From Streptomyces paradoxus (lineage in GTDB: Bacteria > Actinomycetota > Actinomycetes > Streptomycetales > Streptomycetaceae), in contig NZ_JACHGV010000008.1 in assembly GCF_014202475.1 (NCBI RefSeq), positions 1 through 64,000 on the forward strand: a stretch of DNA of 64,000 nucleotides, written 5' to 3'. Shown in pieces: positions 57,453 through 64,000 of this stretch (the first letter of the stretch is position 1; each line of letters begins with the position of its first letter). Below the pieces are notes generated by a model that worked only from the letters and a program-made list of their open reading frames with translations, was not told the origin of the DNA and ran no database searches. The position numbers were made by a program, and so were the translations under genes.

Positions 57453-57476
57453 AGGCAAGGAGTGCTCTCCTTGCCT
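57453..57476 (-). promoter_or_regulatory. Perfect 10-bp hairpin between divergent genes
   Basis: AGGCAAGGAG at 57453-57462 pairs perfectly with CTCCTTGCCT at 57467-57476 around TGCT. Read leftwards it is followed by a T-rich tail (TTCTTGTTGTC), so it could act as an attenuator or terminator in the leader of the oxidoreductase gene. It is not at the end of any gene seen here. Confidence 0.5.
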
Positions 57477-57496
57477 GTCTCAAGTTATAGCCCACA

Positions 57497-57519
57497 GGGG
57501 GACTTGCGGCAAGGCCCCC
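57497..57519 (+). promoter_or_regulatory. Rifamycin-associated element-like palindrome upstream of helR
   Basis: GGGGG-A-CTTGC-G-GCAAG-G-CCCCC is a 23-base inverted repeat with one mismatched pair, 56 bases before the helR start. It has the CTTGCGGCAAG core and G/C arms of the rifamycin-associated element known upstream of rifamycin-inactivation genes and helR in actinomycetes. Confidence 0.75.
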
Positions 57520-57575
57520 CGGCTCCCGCAAACTGTGCGGCCTAAGCCCAGGACCTGCGGAAACGGGAGCATGAC

Positions 57576-59735
57576 GTGACCCCTGCGACCACGAGCGCGT
57601 TCGATCTTCCCGACCGCCTCGCGCACAAGGCCGCCGCGGCGTCGATCGCCGGGGACGAACAGCACTTCGCCGCCATCGCCGACTGCCTCGCACAGAACAT
57701 CGCCGAACTGTCCGACCGCCTTGCCGCCGAGCGCAGGGCCCCCGGCGGCAAGGGCAGGCAGGCGATGGACCGGGACGCCGAGATCCACCGGCTCACCGCA
57801 AGGCTGCGCGCACTGCGCCGCTTCGGACTGGACCTGTGCCTCGGGCACATGGTCGCCGCGGACGGCTCCGAGCCCGTCTACGTGGGACGGCTCGGCCTGA
57901 CGGACAGCGAGGGGCGACGGCTGCTGGTCGACTGGCGTTCCCCCGCCGCCGAGCCGTTCTTCGGAGCCACCCACGCCAACCCGATGGGCCTGGCGAGCCG
58001 CCGCAGGTACCGCTGGACCGGCGGCCGGATCGTCGACTACTGGGACGAGGTGTTCACCGACGACGCGTTCGACGGGCACGCCGCGCTCGACGACCAGTCC
58101 GCCTTCATCGCCAGCCTCGGCACCAACCGCTCGCCCCGTATGCGGGACGTGCTCGGCACCATCCAGGCCGACCAGGACGCCATCATCCGCGCCGGTTCCC
58201 GCGGCGCCCTCGTCGTGGACGGCGGTCCGGGCACCGGCAAGACCGTCGTCGCCCTGCACCGCTCCGCCTACCTGCTCTACTCCGACCCGCGCCTCGGGCA
58301 GCACCGCCGGGGCGGCGTGCTCTTCGTCGGCCCGCACCGGCCCTACCTGTCCTACGTCTCCGACGTCCTGCCCAGCCTCGGCGAGGAGGGCGTGCAGACC
58401 TGCGTCCTGCGGGACCTCGTCGACGAGGGGGCCACGGCGGGGGAGGAGACCGACCCGGAGGCGGCCCGCCTGAAGTCGTCGGCGGACATGGTGCGGGCGA
58501 TCGAGAAGGCCGTGCGCTTCTACGAGGAGCCGCCGACCGAGGCGATGACGGTCACGACCCACTGGTCCGACATCCGTCTGAGCGCCGGGGACTGGGCCGT
58601 GGCGTTCGAGGCCGCGGAACCCGGCACGCCGCACAACGAGGCACGCGACCAGGTCTGGGAGGAACTCCTCACGATCCTCGTGGACAAGCACGACGGCGAC
58701 GCCCCGGAAGAGTCGCTCCGCAAGGCGCTGTCGCGGGACCGGGAACTGCTCACGGCCTTCAACCGCGCCTGGCCGCTGCTGGAGGCGACCGACCTCGTCG
58801 GGGACCTGTGGTCCGTTCCCGCCTACCTGAGGATGTGCGCGCCCTGGCTCGGCCGCGACGAGGTGCGCACCCTGCAACGCGAGGAGCCCCAGGCCTGGAC
58901 CGTGTCCGACCTGCCGCTGCTGGACGCGGCACGCCAGCGGCTCGGCGACCCGGAGGCCTCACGGCGCAGGCGCAGGCAGGAGGCCGCCGTCGCCGCACAG
59001 CAGGACCGCATGGCCGACGTCATCGACGACCTGCTGGAGGCCCACACCTACGACGACGGCGAAGGCGTGCTGGTCATGCTGCACGGCCAGGACATGCGCA
59101 ACTCCCTGGTAGACGACAGCGCCCTGCCCACCGCCGACCCGGACCGGCTCGCCGGGCCGTTCGCGCACATCGTCGTGGACGAGGCGCAGGAACTGACCGA
59201 CGCGGAATGGCAGATGCTGCTGCTGCGCTGCCCGTCGCGCAGCTTCACCATCGTCGGGGACCGCGCCCAGGCCCGGCACGGGTTCACGGAGTCGTGGCGG
59301 GAGCGGCTGGAGCGGGTCGGCCTTGACCGGGTCGAGATGGCCTCGCTGAGCATCAACTACCGCACGCCCGCGGAGATCATGGCGGAGGCCGAGCCGGTCA
59401 TCCGGGCCGCGCTGCCGGACGCCAACGTGCCGGCGTCGATCCGCAGCAGCGGCGTCCCCGTCCGGCACGGATCCACCACGGAGCTGCACGCGGTCCTCGA
59501 CACGTGGCTGGCCGAACACGCCGATGGGATCGCCTGCGTGATCGGCGGTCCCGCGTTCCGGCCCCTCTCGCCCCGCGTCCGGTCACTGACCCCGGAGCTG
59601 TCGAAGGGGCTGGAATTCGACCTCGTCGTCCTCGTCGACCCGGAGGATTTCGGCAACGGCGTCGAGGGCGCCGTCGACCATTATGTGGCGATGACCCGGG
59701 CCACGCAGGAGCTCGTGATCCTCACAAGCTCCTGA
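57576..59735 (+). CDS. helR: HelR/HelD-type RNA polymerase recycling helicase-like ATPase
   Basis: This 719-residue superfamily 1 helicase-like protein has Walker A in GGPGTGKTVVALHRSAYLL near residue 216, Walker B VDEAQELTDAEW near 535, motif III-like IVGDRAQARHG near 560, and the C-terminal LSKGLEFDLVVLVDPEDFG near 675. An N-terminal coiled-coil arm (LAQNIAELSDRLAAERRA, about 35-60) fits the HelD family, which inserts arms into RNA polymerase channels. Length and RAE-like promoter mark it as HelR, which displaces rifamycins from RNA polymerase. GTG 57576 follows GGGAG; ATG 57571 is out of frame. It is probably rifamycin-inducible (inference from the element). Confidence 0.88.
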   Translation: MTPATTSAFDLPDRLAHKAAAASIAGDEQHFAAIADCLAQNIAELSDRLAAERRAPGGKGRQAMDRDAEIHRLTARLRALRRFGLDLCLGHMVAADGSEPVYVGRLGLTDSEGRRLLVDWRSPAAEPFFGATHANPMGLASRRRYRWTGGRIVDYWDEVFTDDAFDGHAALDDQSAFIASLGTNRSPRMRDVLGTIQADQDAIIRAGSRGALVVDGGPGTGKTVVALHRSAYLLYSDPRLGQHRRGGVLFVGPHRPYLSYVSDVLPSLGEEGVQTCVLRDLVDEGATAGEETDPEAARLKSSADMVRAIEKAVRFYEEPPTEAMTVTTHWSDIRLSAGDWAVAFEAAEPGTPHNEARDQVWEELLTILVDKHDGDAPEESLRKALSRDRELLTAFNRAWPLLEATDLVGDLWSVPAYLRMCAPWLGRDEVRTLQREEPQAWTVSDLPLLDAARQRLGDPEASRRRRRQEAAVAAQQDRMADVIDDLLEAHTYDDGEGVLVMLHGQDMRNSLVDDSALPTADPDRLAGPFAHIVVDEAQELTDAEWQMLLLRCPSRSFTIVGDRAQARHGFTESWRERLERVGLDRVEMASLSINYRTPAEIMAEAEPVIRAALPDANVPASIRSSGVPVRHGSTTELHAVLDTWLAEHADGIACVIGGPAFRPLSPRVRSLTPELSKGLEFDLVVLVDPEDFGNGVEGAVDHYVAMTRATQELVILTSS

Positions 59736-59757
59736 CGCTGAGGCCGGGGCGGCACGC

Positions 59758-60627
59758 CTAGGAGGCCAGCTCCTTGCGGATGCGGTCCAGCATGAACGCC
59801 GACGACTCCCAGGCCCGTTCCTCCCAGGCGAACACACAGGCCGTGGCGACCCCGTCGAAGCCCAGCTCGCGCAGGGTGCCGAAGAAGACGTCCCAGTCGA
59901 CCTCGCCCTGGCCGATGTCGAGGTGCTGGTGGATCCGGGCCGGGGTGCCGGGCGGGTTGAGGATGTAGCGCAGGCCGCTGGAGCCCTTGTGGTTGAAGGA
60001 GTCCGCGATGTGCACGTGCCGCAGCTTGTCACCGGCGTAGCGCATCATCTCCGCGATGTCCGCGCCGGCTTCCGAGGGGCCCGAGAGGTGGAAGGAGTGC
60101 GGCGCGCAGTACAGGTAGTTCACCCACGGCTTGTCGATCGCGCGGACGAGATCGACGGCCGGGGTGTTCTCCTCACAGAAGTCGTCCGGGTGGGCCTCCA
60201 GGTTCAGAGCGATGCCTTCGCGCTCGAACACCGGCAGCAACTCCTCCAGCGAGCGCCAGAACGCGGCCTCGCTCTCGGCGGCGCGCTCCGGGCGGCCGTT
60301 GAACTCCGAGTTCATCAGCGGGCATTCGAGGTCCGCGGTGATCTCGATCATCCGCTTCCAGTAGCGGACGGCCGCCTGCCGCTCGGTCTCGTCCGGCGAG
60401 GACCACCTGTACAGCGGCAGCACCGAGGACAGGCGCACGCCGTGCGTCCGCAGCGACTGCTTCAGCTCCCGCACCCGCGCGTCGTCCGCGCGTGGGTGCA
60501 GGAAGAACGGCATGAAGTCCGCGCGCGGCGACAACTCGATGTACTCATAGCCGAGTTCGGCGACCGTGCGGACCATCTCGTCGATCGGCAGGGAGCGGAA
60601 CATGTACGGGTCGAGGGCGATCTTCAC
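59758..60627 (-). CDS. Sugar phosphate isomerase/epimerase (xylose isomerase-like TIM barrel)
   Basis: This 289-residue TIM-barrel protein has the AP-endonuclease-2/xylose isomerase-like metal site: EYIELSPRADFMPFFLHPRA near residue 28, NSEFNGRPE near 105, LNLEAHPDDFCE near 142, and LRHVHIADSFNHKGSSGL near 200. Members isomerise or dehydrate keto-sugars and inosose, as in IolE/IolI. GTG 60627 overlaps the upstream oxidoreductase stop (GTGA), so the two are a coupled operon. An inosose or keto-inositol step is the best guess. Confidence 0.88.
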   Translation of the reverse strand: MKIALDPYMFRSLPIDEMVRTVAELGYEYIELSPRADFMPFFLHPRADDARVRELKQSLRTHGVRLSSVLPLYRWSSPDETERQAAVRYWKRMIEITADLECPLMNSEFNGRPERAAESEAAFWRSLEELLPVFEREGIALNLEAHPDDFCEENTPAVDLVRAIDKPWVNYLYCAPHSFHLSGPSEAGADIAEMMRYAGDKLRHVHIADSFNHKGSSGLRYILNPPGTPARIHQHLDIGQGEVDWDVFFGTLRELGFDGVATACVFAWEERAWESSAFMLDRIRKELAS

Positions 60628-61643
60628 GCGGTGTCTCCGTAGAACGCGGGGCGGGGCTTCATGTCTGTGGTGACGGTCTCCCCGCCGGCCTCCAGGGACC
60701 GGACGGCGGCGTCGGTGATGACGGTGGCGGCGTAACCGTCCCAGGAGGACGGGCCGGTGGGCTCGGTGCCGGCCGCCACGGAGGCGATCCACTCCCGGAA
60801 CTCGGTGTCGAAGGCCTCCGCGAACCGGTCCTTCCAGTCCTGCAGCACGCCCGTGCCGTGCCGGGCGGCCGTGCGGATCCCGACCGCGGCCGGGTCGGGC
60901 AGCCGGACCAGGCCGTCCTCGCCGACGACCTCGCACTGGATGTCGTAGCCGTACTGGCAGTTGACGAAGACCTCCAGGTCGATCCGGACGCCCGAGGCCG
61001 TCTCGAAGATCATGATCTGGGGGTCCTTCAGATGCGCGAACCGCCTGCTCGTGGCGCGCGGGGTGACCACCTGGGCGGAGACGATCTCGTCGTCGAGCAG
61101 CCAGCGCAGCACGTCGATCTCGTGCACGGCGGTGTCCTGGGCGGCCATGGCGGAGTGGTAGGACTCCGGGACGGCCGGGTTGCGGTGGGCGCAGTGCACG
61201 ATCAGCGGCGCGCCGAGCGAACCGGTCGACAGCACCTCCTTCATCTGGCGGTAGCCGGGGTCGAAGCGGCGCATGAAGCCGACCTGGACCAGCCGGCGGC
61301 CGTGCGCCCGCTCGGCCTCGACGATCCGCAGGCAGTCCTCGGCGGTCGTGGCCAGCGGCTTCTCGCAGAACACCGGCTTGCCGGCGGCGATCGCGTTCAG
61401 GACGTGCTCGGCGTGGGTGGGCCCCCAGGACGTGACGAGGACGGCGTCCACCTCGGGGGAGGCGACGAGGTCCGCGCCGGTGGGCAGCGCGACGGCACCG
61501 GACCCGGCGGCCACCTCGGCGGCGCGCTCGGTGTCCACGTCGGCCACGGCCGTGACAGTGGCGCCGGTGACGACCTCGGTGAGCCGCCGGATGTGGTCCC
61601 GCCCGATCATTCCGGCGCCGATGACGCCTACACGTACGGTCAT
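60624..61643 (-). CDS. Gfo/Idh/MocA dehydrogenase, inositol 2-dehydrogenase-like
   Basis: This 339-residue protein has a Rossmann motif (VRVGVIGAGMIGRDHIRRL), the catalytic EKP motif intact (VFCEKPLATTAEDC near residue 92) and AVHEIDVLRWLLDD near 172, the histidine block of active inositol/glucose-fructose-type dehydrogenases. Length and blocks resemble myo- or scyllo-inositol 2-dehydrogenase. It leads the two-gene operon with the isomerase. An operator-like palindrome lies upstream, between it and a LacI regulator. Confidence 0.88.
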   Translation of the reverse strand: MTVRVGVIGAGMIGRDHIRRLTEVVTGATVTAVADVDTERAAEVAAGSGAVALPTGADLVASPEVDAVLVTSWGPTHAEHVLNAIAAGKPVFCEKPLATTAEDCLRIVEAERAHGRRLVQVGFMRRFDPGYRQMKEVLSTGSLGAPLIVHCAHRNPAVPESYHSAMAAQDTAVHEIDVLRWLLDDEIVSAQVVTPRATSRRFAHLKDPQIMIFETASGVRIDLEVFVNCQYGYDIQCEVVGEDGLVRLPDPAAVGIRTAARHGTGVLQDWKDRFAEAFDTEFREWIASVAAGTEPTGPSSWDGYAATVITDAAVRSLEAGGETVTTDMKPRPAFYGDTA

Positions 61644-61727
61644 GCCGAACTCCTCGGAAGATGGTCAGGAAAAGCGCCCCGGAGCTCCGCCTCGAGGGTG
61701 ATGCGTTCCCGCTTGCTGTCGCGCGCT

Positions 61728-61743
61728 ACTAGCGCGCTCTAGT
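61728..61743. promoter_or_regulatory. LacI operator candidate ACTAG-CGCGCT-CTAGT
   Basis: A near-palindrome with central CG-rich 6 bases between the divergent dehydrogenase and LacI genes. It sits about 85 bases upstream of the dehydrogenase start. LacI proteins typically bind 14-20-bp palindromes with a central CG, so the encoded regulator is the likely binder. Confidence 0.55.
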
Positions 61744-61869
61744 TCGAGTACGATGACCCCTGTGCAAATGTCATGTCAATAGCTGGTCGCCGGGAGATCG
61801 CAGGATCCCTCACGGGGGTGCGTGCGGGGCAACCCGTAAGGTGTCCGGCGTCGGAGGGTGGGTTCACAG

Positions 61870-62907
61870 GTGGATGCATCGGGCAGGCAGCGGCCCACGA
61901 TGGCGGACGTCGCCGAGAAGGCGGGCGTCTCCCGCGCTCTCGTCTCGATCGTCTTCCGCAACCAGGCCGGAGCCGGCCAGGAGACCCGGGAACGGGTCCT
62001 GCGCGTGGCCGACGAGATCGGATACCGGCCCGACAACGCGGCCCGGCTGCTGGCCCGTGGCCGCAGCCGCACGCTCGGCGTCATGTTCACCGTGCAGCAG
62101 ACCTTCCACACCGACCTCATCACGGGCATCTACCCCGAGGCCGAACGCCTCGGCTACGACGTGCTGCTCTCCGGGGCGACCCACGGCCGCAGCGAGGCCA
62201 AGGCCGTCGAGGCGCTGCTCAGTCACCGCTGCGAGGCGGTGATCCTGCTCGGCCCGGACGCCGAGCCCGCCTTCCTGGACGAACTCGGGCAGCGCACGGT
62301 CGCCGTCTCGGTCAGCCGCCGGGTGCCCCGGGCCCGGGTCGACTTCGTGCACTCGGCCGAGGGCAAGGGGGTCCGGCAGGCCATGGACCACCTGGTGGAG
62401 CTGGGGCACCGCAGGATCGTGCACATCGACGGCGGGCGCGGCCCCGGCTCGGCGGAGCGCCGGCGTGCCTACCGGGCCGCGATGCGCCGCCACGGGCTGG
62501 AGGCCGAGGCGCGGGTCATTCCCGGTCACCACACCGAGGAGTCCGGCGTCGAGACCGGCCGGCTGCTCCTGGCCGAGCGGGACGGCGGACGGCCGCTGCC
62601 GACGGCCGTCCTCGCCGGCAACGACCGTTGCGCGATGGGTCTGCTGATGGCGCTGACCCGGGCGGGCGTGGAGGTTCCGCGCGATCTGTCCGTCGTGGGC
62701 TACGACGACAGTCACCTCTCCCACCTGATGCCGATCGGCCTGACGACCGTCCGCCAGGACGCCCTCCTTATGGCCGAGCACGCCGTCCGTTTCGCCGTCG
62801 AGCGGCTGGAGGAGCGGGACCGGGAGCCTCGGGAGGCGGTGCTGGATCCCAAGCTGGTGGTGCGGGGGACGAGCGGGCCGGCCCCGGAAGGGCCGTGCCC
62901 GGCCTGA
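61870..62907 (+). CDS. LacI family transcriptional regulator
   Basis: This protein of about 345 residues has an N-terminal LacI helix-turn-helix (about residues 9-55; PTMADVAEKAGVSRALVSIV) and a periplasmic-binding-like ligand domain (LGVMFTVQQTFHTDLITGIY, and LSVVGYDDSHLSHLMPIGLT). The usual NVSxxTVSRVLN pattern is altered (RALVSIVFRNQ). GTG 61870 is chosen because GGAGG precedes it; GTG 61858 overlaps that site. It probably controls the divergent dehydrogenase/isomerase operon and perhaps the binding-protein gene downstream. Confidence 0.88.
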   Translation: MDASGRQRPTMADVAEKAGVSRALVSIVFRNQAGAGQETRERVLRVADEIGYRPDNAARLLARGRSRTLGVMFTVQQTFHTDLITGIYPEAERLGYDVLLSGATHGRSEAKAVEALLSHRCEAVILLGPDAEPAFLDELGQRTVAVSVSRRVPRARVDFVHSAEGKGVRQAMDHLVELGHRRIVHIDGGRGPGSAERRRAYRAAMRRHGLEAEARVIPGHHTEESGVETGRLLLAERDGGRPLPTAVLAGNDRCAMGLLMALTRAGVEVPRDLSVVGYDDSHLSHLMPIGLTTVRQDALLMAEHAVRFAVERLEERDREPREAVLDPKLVVRGTSGPAPEGPCPA

Positions 62908-62934
62908 CGCGCCCGGCCCCGCCGCCCGGTTCCG

Positions 62935-63939
62935 TCAGCGCGTGCCCTTCTTGGCGAACTCCGCGACGCTGTCGACGTTGTCCTTCGTGACGAAGGCCGG
63001 TCCGGTGAGCACGGGAGCGGTGCCGCCGCCGCTGACGTTGCCGTTCGTCCTGTACAGCCACAGCGCGTCCACCGCCAGGTAGCCCTGGAGGTAGGGCTGC
63101 TGGTCGACGGCGAACTCGATGCCGCCGCCCTGGATGGCCCCGACCAGGTCCTTGTTGAGGTCGAACGTGGCGACCTTCGCCTTGCTGCCCGCGTCCTTCA
63201 CCGACTGCACGGCGGTGAGGGCGACCGGGGCGCCGAGCGTGACGACCTGGTCGATGGAGGAGTCCTTCTGGAGCTTGGCGGTCAGCGTCGACTTCACCGA
63301 GGGCATGTCCGTGCCGTTGACGTACAGGTTCTCCGTCGTGCCCTCGAAGCCCTTCTTCAGTCCTGCGCAGCGGGCCTCCAGCGCGACCTGGCCCTGCTCC
63401 TGTATGACGCAGACGGCGTGCTTGGCGCCCAGTTGGTTCAGACGCTCGCCGAACGCCTGCCCCGCGATGTTCTCGTCCTGGCCGAAGTACTCCAGCATGC
63501 CGAGTTCCTTCCAGTCGTCCAGGCCGGAGTTGAAGCCGACGACGGGGATGCCGGCCGCCTTGGCCTTCGCCACCACGCCCTTCATCGCGTCGGGCTTGGC
63601 GGCGGTGAGGGCGATGCCGTCGACCTTCTGGTCGATGGCGTTCTGCACGAGGTTGGCCTGGTTCCCGGCCACGGGGTCGCTGGAGTAGACGAGCTTGATG
63701 TTGTCCTTCGCGGCGGCGGCCTGGGCGCCCTTGCGGATCAGGTCCCAGAACGTGTCGCCCGGTGCCGCGTGGGTGATCAGGGCGACGGTCATCCGCGGGG
63801 TCGTGGCCTTGCCCGCGGCGGCGTCGGTGCCGCCGGCCTCCGACTTCTTCCCGCCCGAGCCGCTGGAGCAGCCCGCGGCGAGCAGGGCGCCGGCGAGGGC
63901 TGCGGTGGTCAGGGCGGTGGCTCTGTGGTGTCTGCGCAT
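62935..63939 (-). CDS. Ribose/inositol-type ABC transporter substrate-binding lipoprotein
   Basis: This 334-residue periplasmic-binding-protein 4 type lipoprotein has a lipobox LLAAGCSS (cysteine near residue 24), MTVALITHAAPGDTFWDLIR near 49, GKAKAAGIPVVGFNSG-type block near 128 and KVATFDLNKDLVGAIQGGGI near 260. Such proteins serve RbsC/RbsA-type importers for pentoses, inositols or galactosides. Its operon partners (ATPase and permease) are not in the window and may lie on either side beyond the edge. With the dehydrogenase, isomerase and LacI genes it forms an inositol-like catabolic set. Confidence 0.9.
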   Translation of the reverse strand: MRRHHRATALTTAALAGALLAAGCSSGSGGKKSEAGGTDAAAGKATTPRMTVALITHAAPGDTFWDLIRKGAQAAAAKDNIKLVYSSDPVAGNQANLVQNAIDQKVDGIALTAAKPDAMKGVVAKAKAAGIPVVGFNSGLDDWKELGMLEYFGQDENIAGQAFGERLNQLGAKHAVCVIQEQGQVALEARCAGLKKGFEGTTENLYVNGTDMPSVKSTLTAKLQKDSSIDQVVTLGAPVALTAVQSVKDAGSKAKVATFDLNKDLVGAIQGGGIEFAVDQQPYLQGYLAVDALWLYRTNGNVSGGGTAPVLTGPAFVTKDNVDSVAEFAKKGTR

Positions 63940-64000
63940 GTCGGGTGCACCTCACTGTGCTGGGACGAGGGGGCCGCGCCCGGTCCGGGAGTGCGGGCGG

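Overview
The window is chromosomal DNA of a Streptomyces or very close relative. It is very GC-rich with G/C at almost every third codon position, uses GTG starts freely, is densely packed, and carries typical actinomycete families: a mycothiol-dependent dehydrogenase, proteasome beta subunit, CU044_5270, DUF5709, DUF3662, class E-type sortase, ROK regulators, SpoIIE-type phosphatases and HelR. It reads as an accessory or chromosome-arm-like region made of many short metabolic and regulatory modules; no phage, transposase, CRISPR array or convincing RNA gene was seen.

Layout. 1-2.6 kb: a truncated second-copy-like ctaD, then an ECF sigma factor with its membrane partner. 2.9-7.6 kb: ABC exporter and a formaldehyde-detoxification set (mycothiol dehydrogenase, metallo-beta-lactamase-fold hydrolase, SDR). 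7.6-11.4 kb: a cell-surface module read leftwards, made of a processive-type family 2 glycosyltransferase, a 57-residue LPVTG microprotein, a sortase and a TetR regulator, with an L,D-transpeptidase on the other side of an AT-rich promoter region. 11.4-17.2 kb: sugar ABC importer with a Gfo/Idh oxidoreductase, divergent from a ROK regulator. 17.3-30.3 kb: mixed genes, including a membrane-anchored S1 protease, MalY-type lyase, a TetR/Zn-ribbon pair sharing palindromic sites, an ANTAR-GAF-PAS-phosphatase, an RpiR regulator and a stand-alone DUF3662 protein.

30.3-41.7 kb: GT-C membrane transferase, Tat-exported PAP2 phosphatase, then a second sugar locus (BadF-type kinase, ROK regulator, ABC importer, heparinase-like enzyme) around a 10-bp-armed operator. 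41.7-47.9 kb: GNAT, P-loop kinase, a beta-phosphoglucomutase/GH65 phosphorylase pair and a second GT-C protein. 48-53.6 kb: an orphan proteasome beta subunit, a nickel/cobalt transporter with a Nur-like box, an amino-acid permease pair and DUF5709. 53.6-57.4 kb: small genes, a second SpoIIE-type phosphatase, a GNAT protein preceded by a tiny Shine-Dalgarno-led ORF, and an oxidoreductase. 57.5-59.7 kb: helR behind a rifamycin-associated-element-like palindrome. 59.7-64 kb: an inositol-like sugar-catabolic set with a LacI regulator and a periplasmic-binding lipoprotein.

The most system-like unexplained unit is the glycosyltransferase/LPVTG microprotein/sortase triad at 8.4-10.4 kb. Several regulator/operator pairs are visible directly: TTTYG-GTG-YGAAA (ROK, 15.9-16.0 kb), GGCACT-C-AGTGCC (TetR, 22.5 and 23.3 kb), ACTTCGTTAG-N8-CTAACGAAGT (ROK, 35.1 kb) and an ACTAG/CTAGT site (LacI, 61.7 kb).
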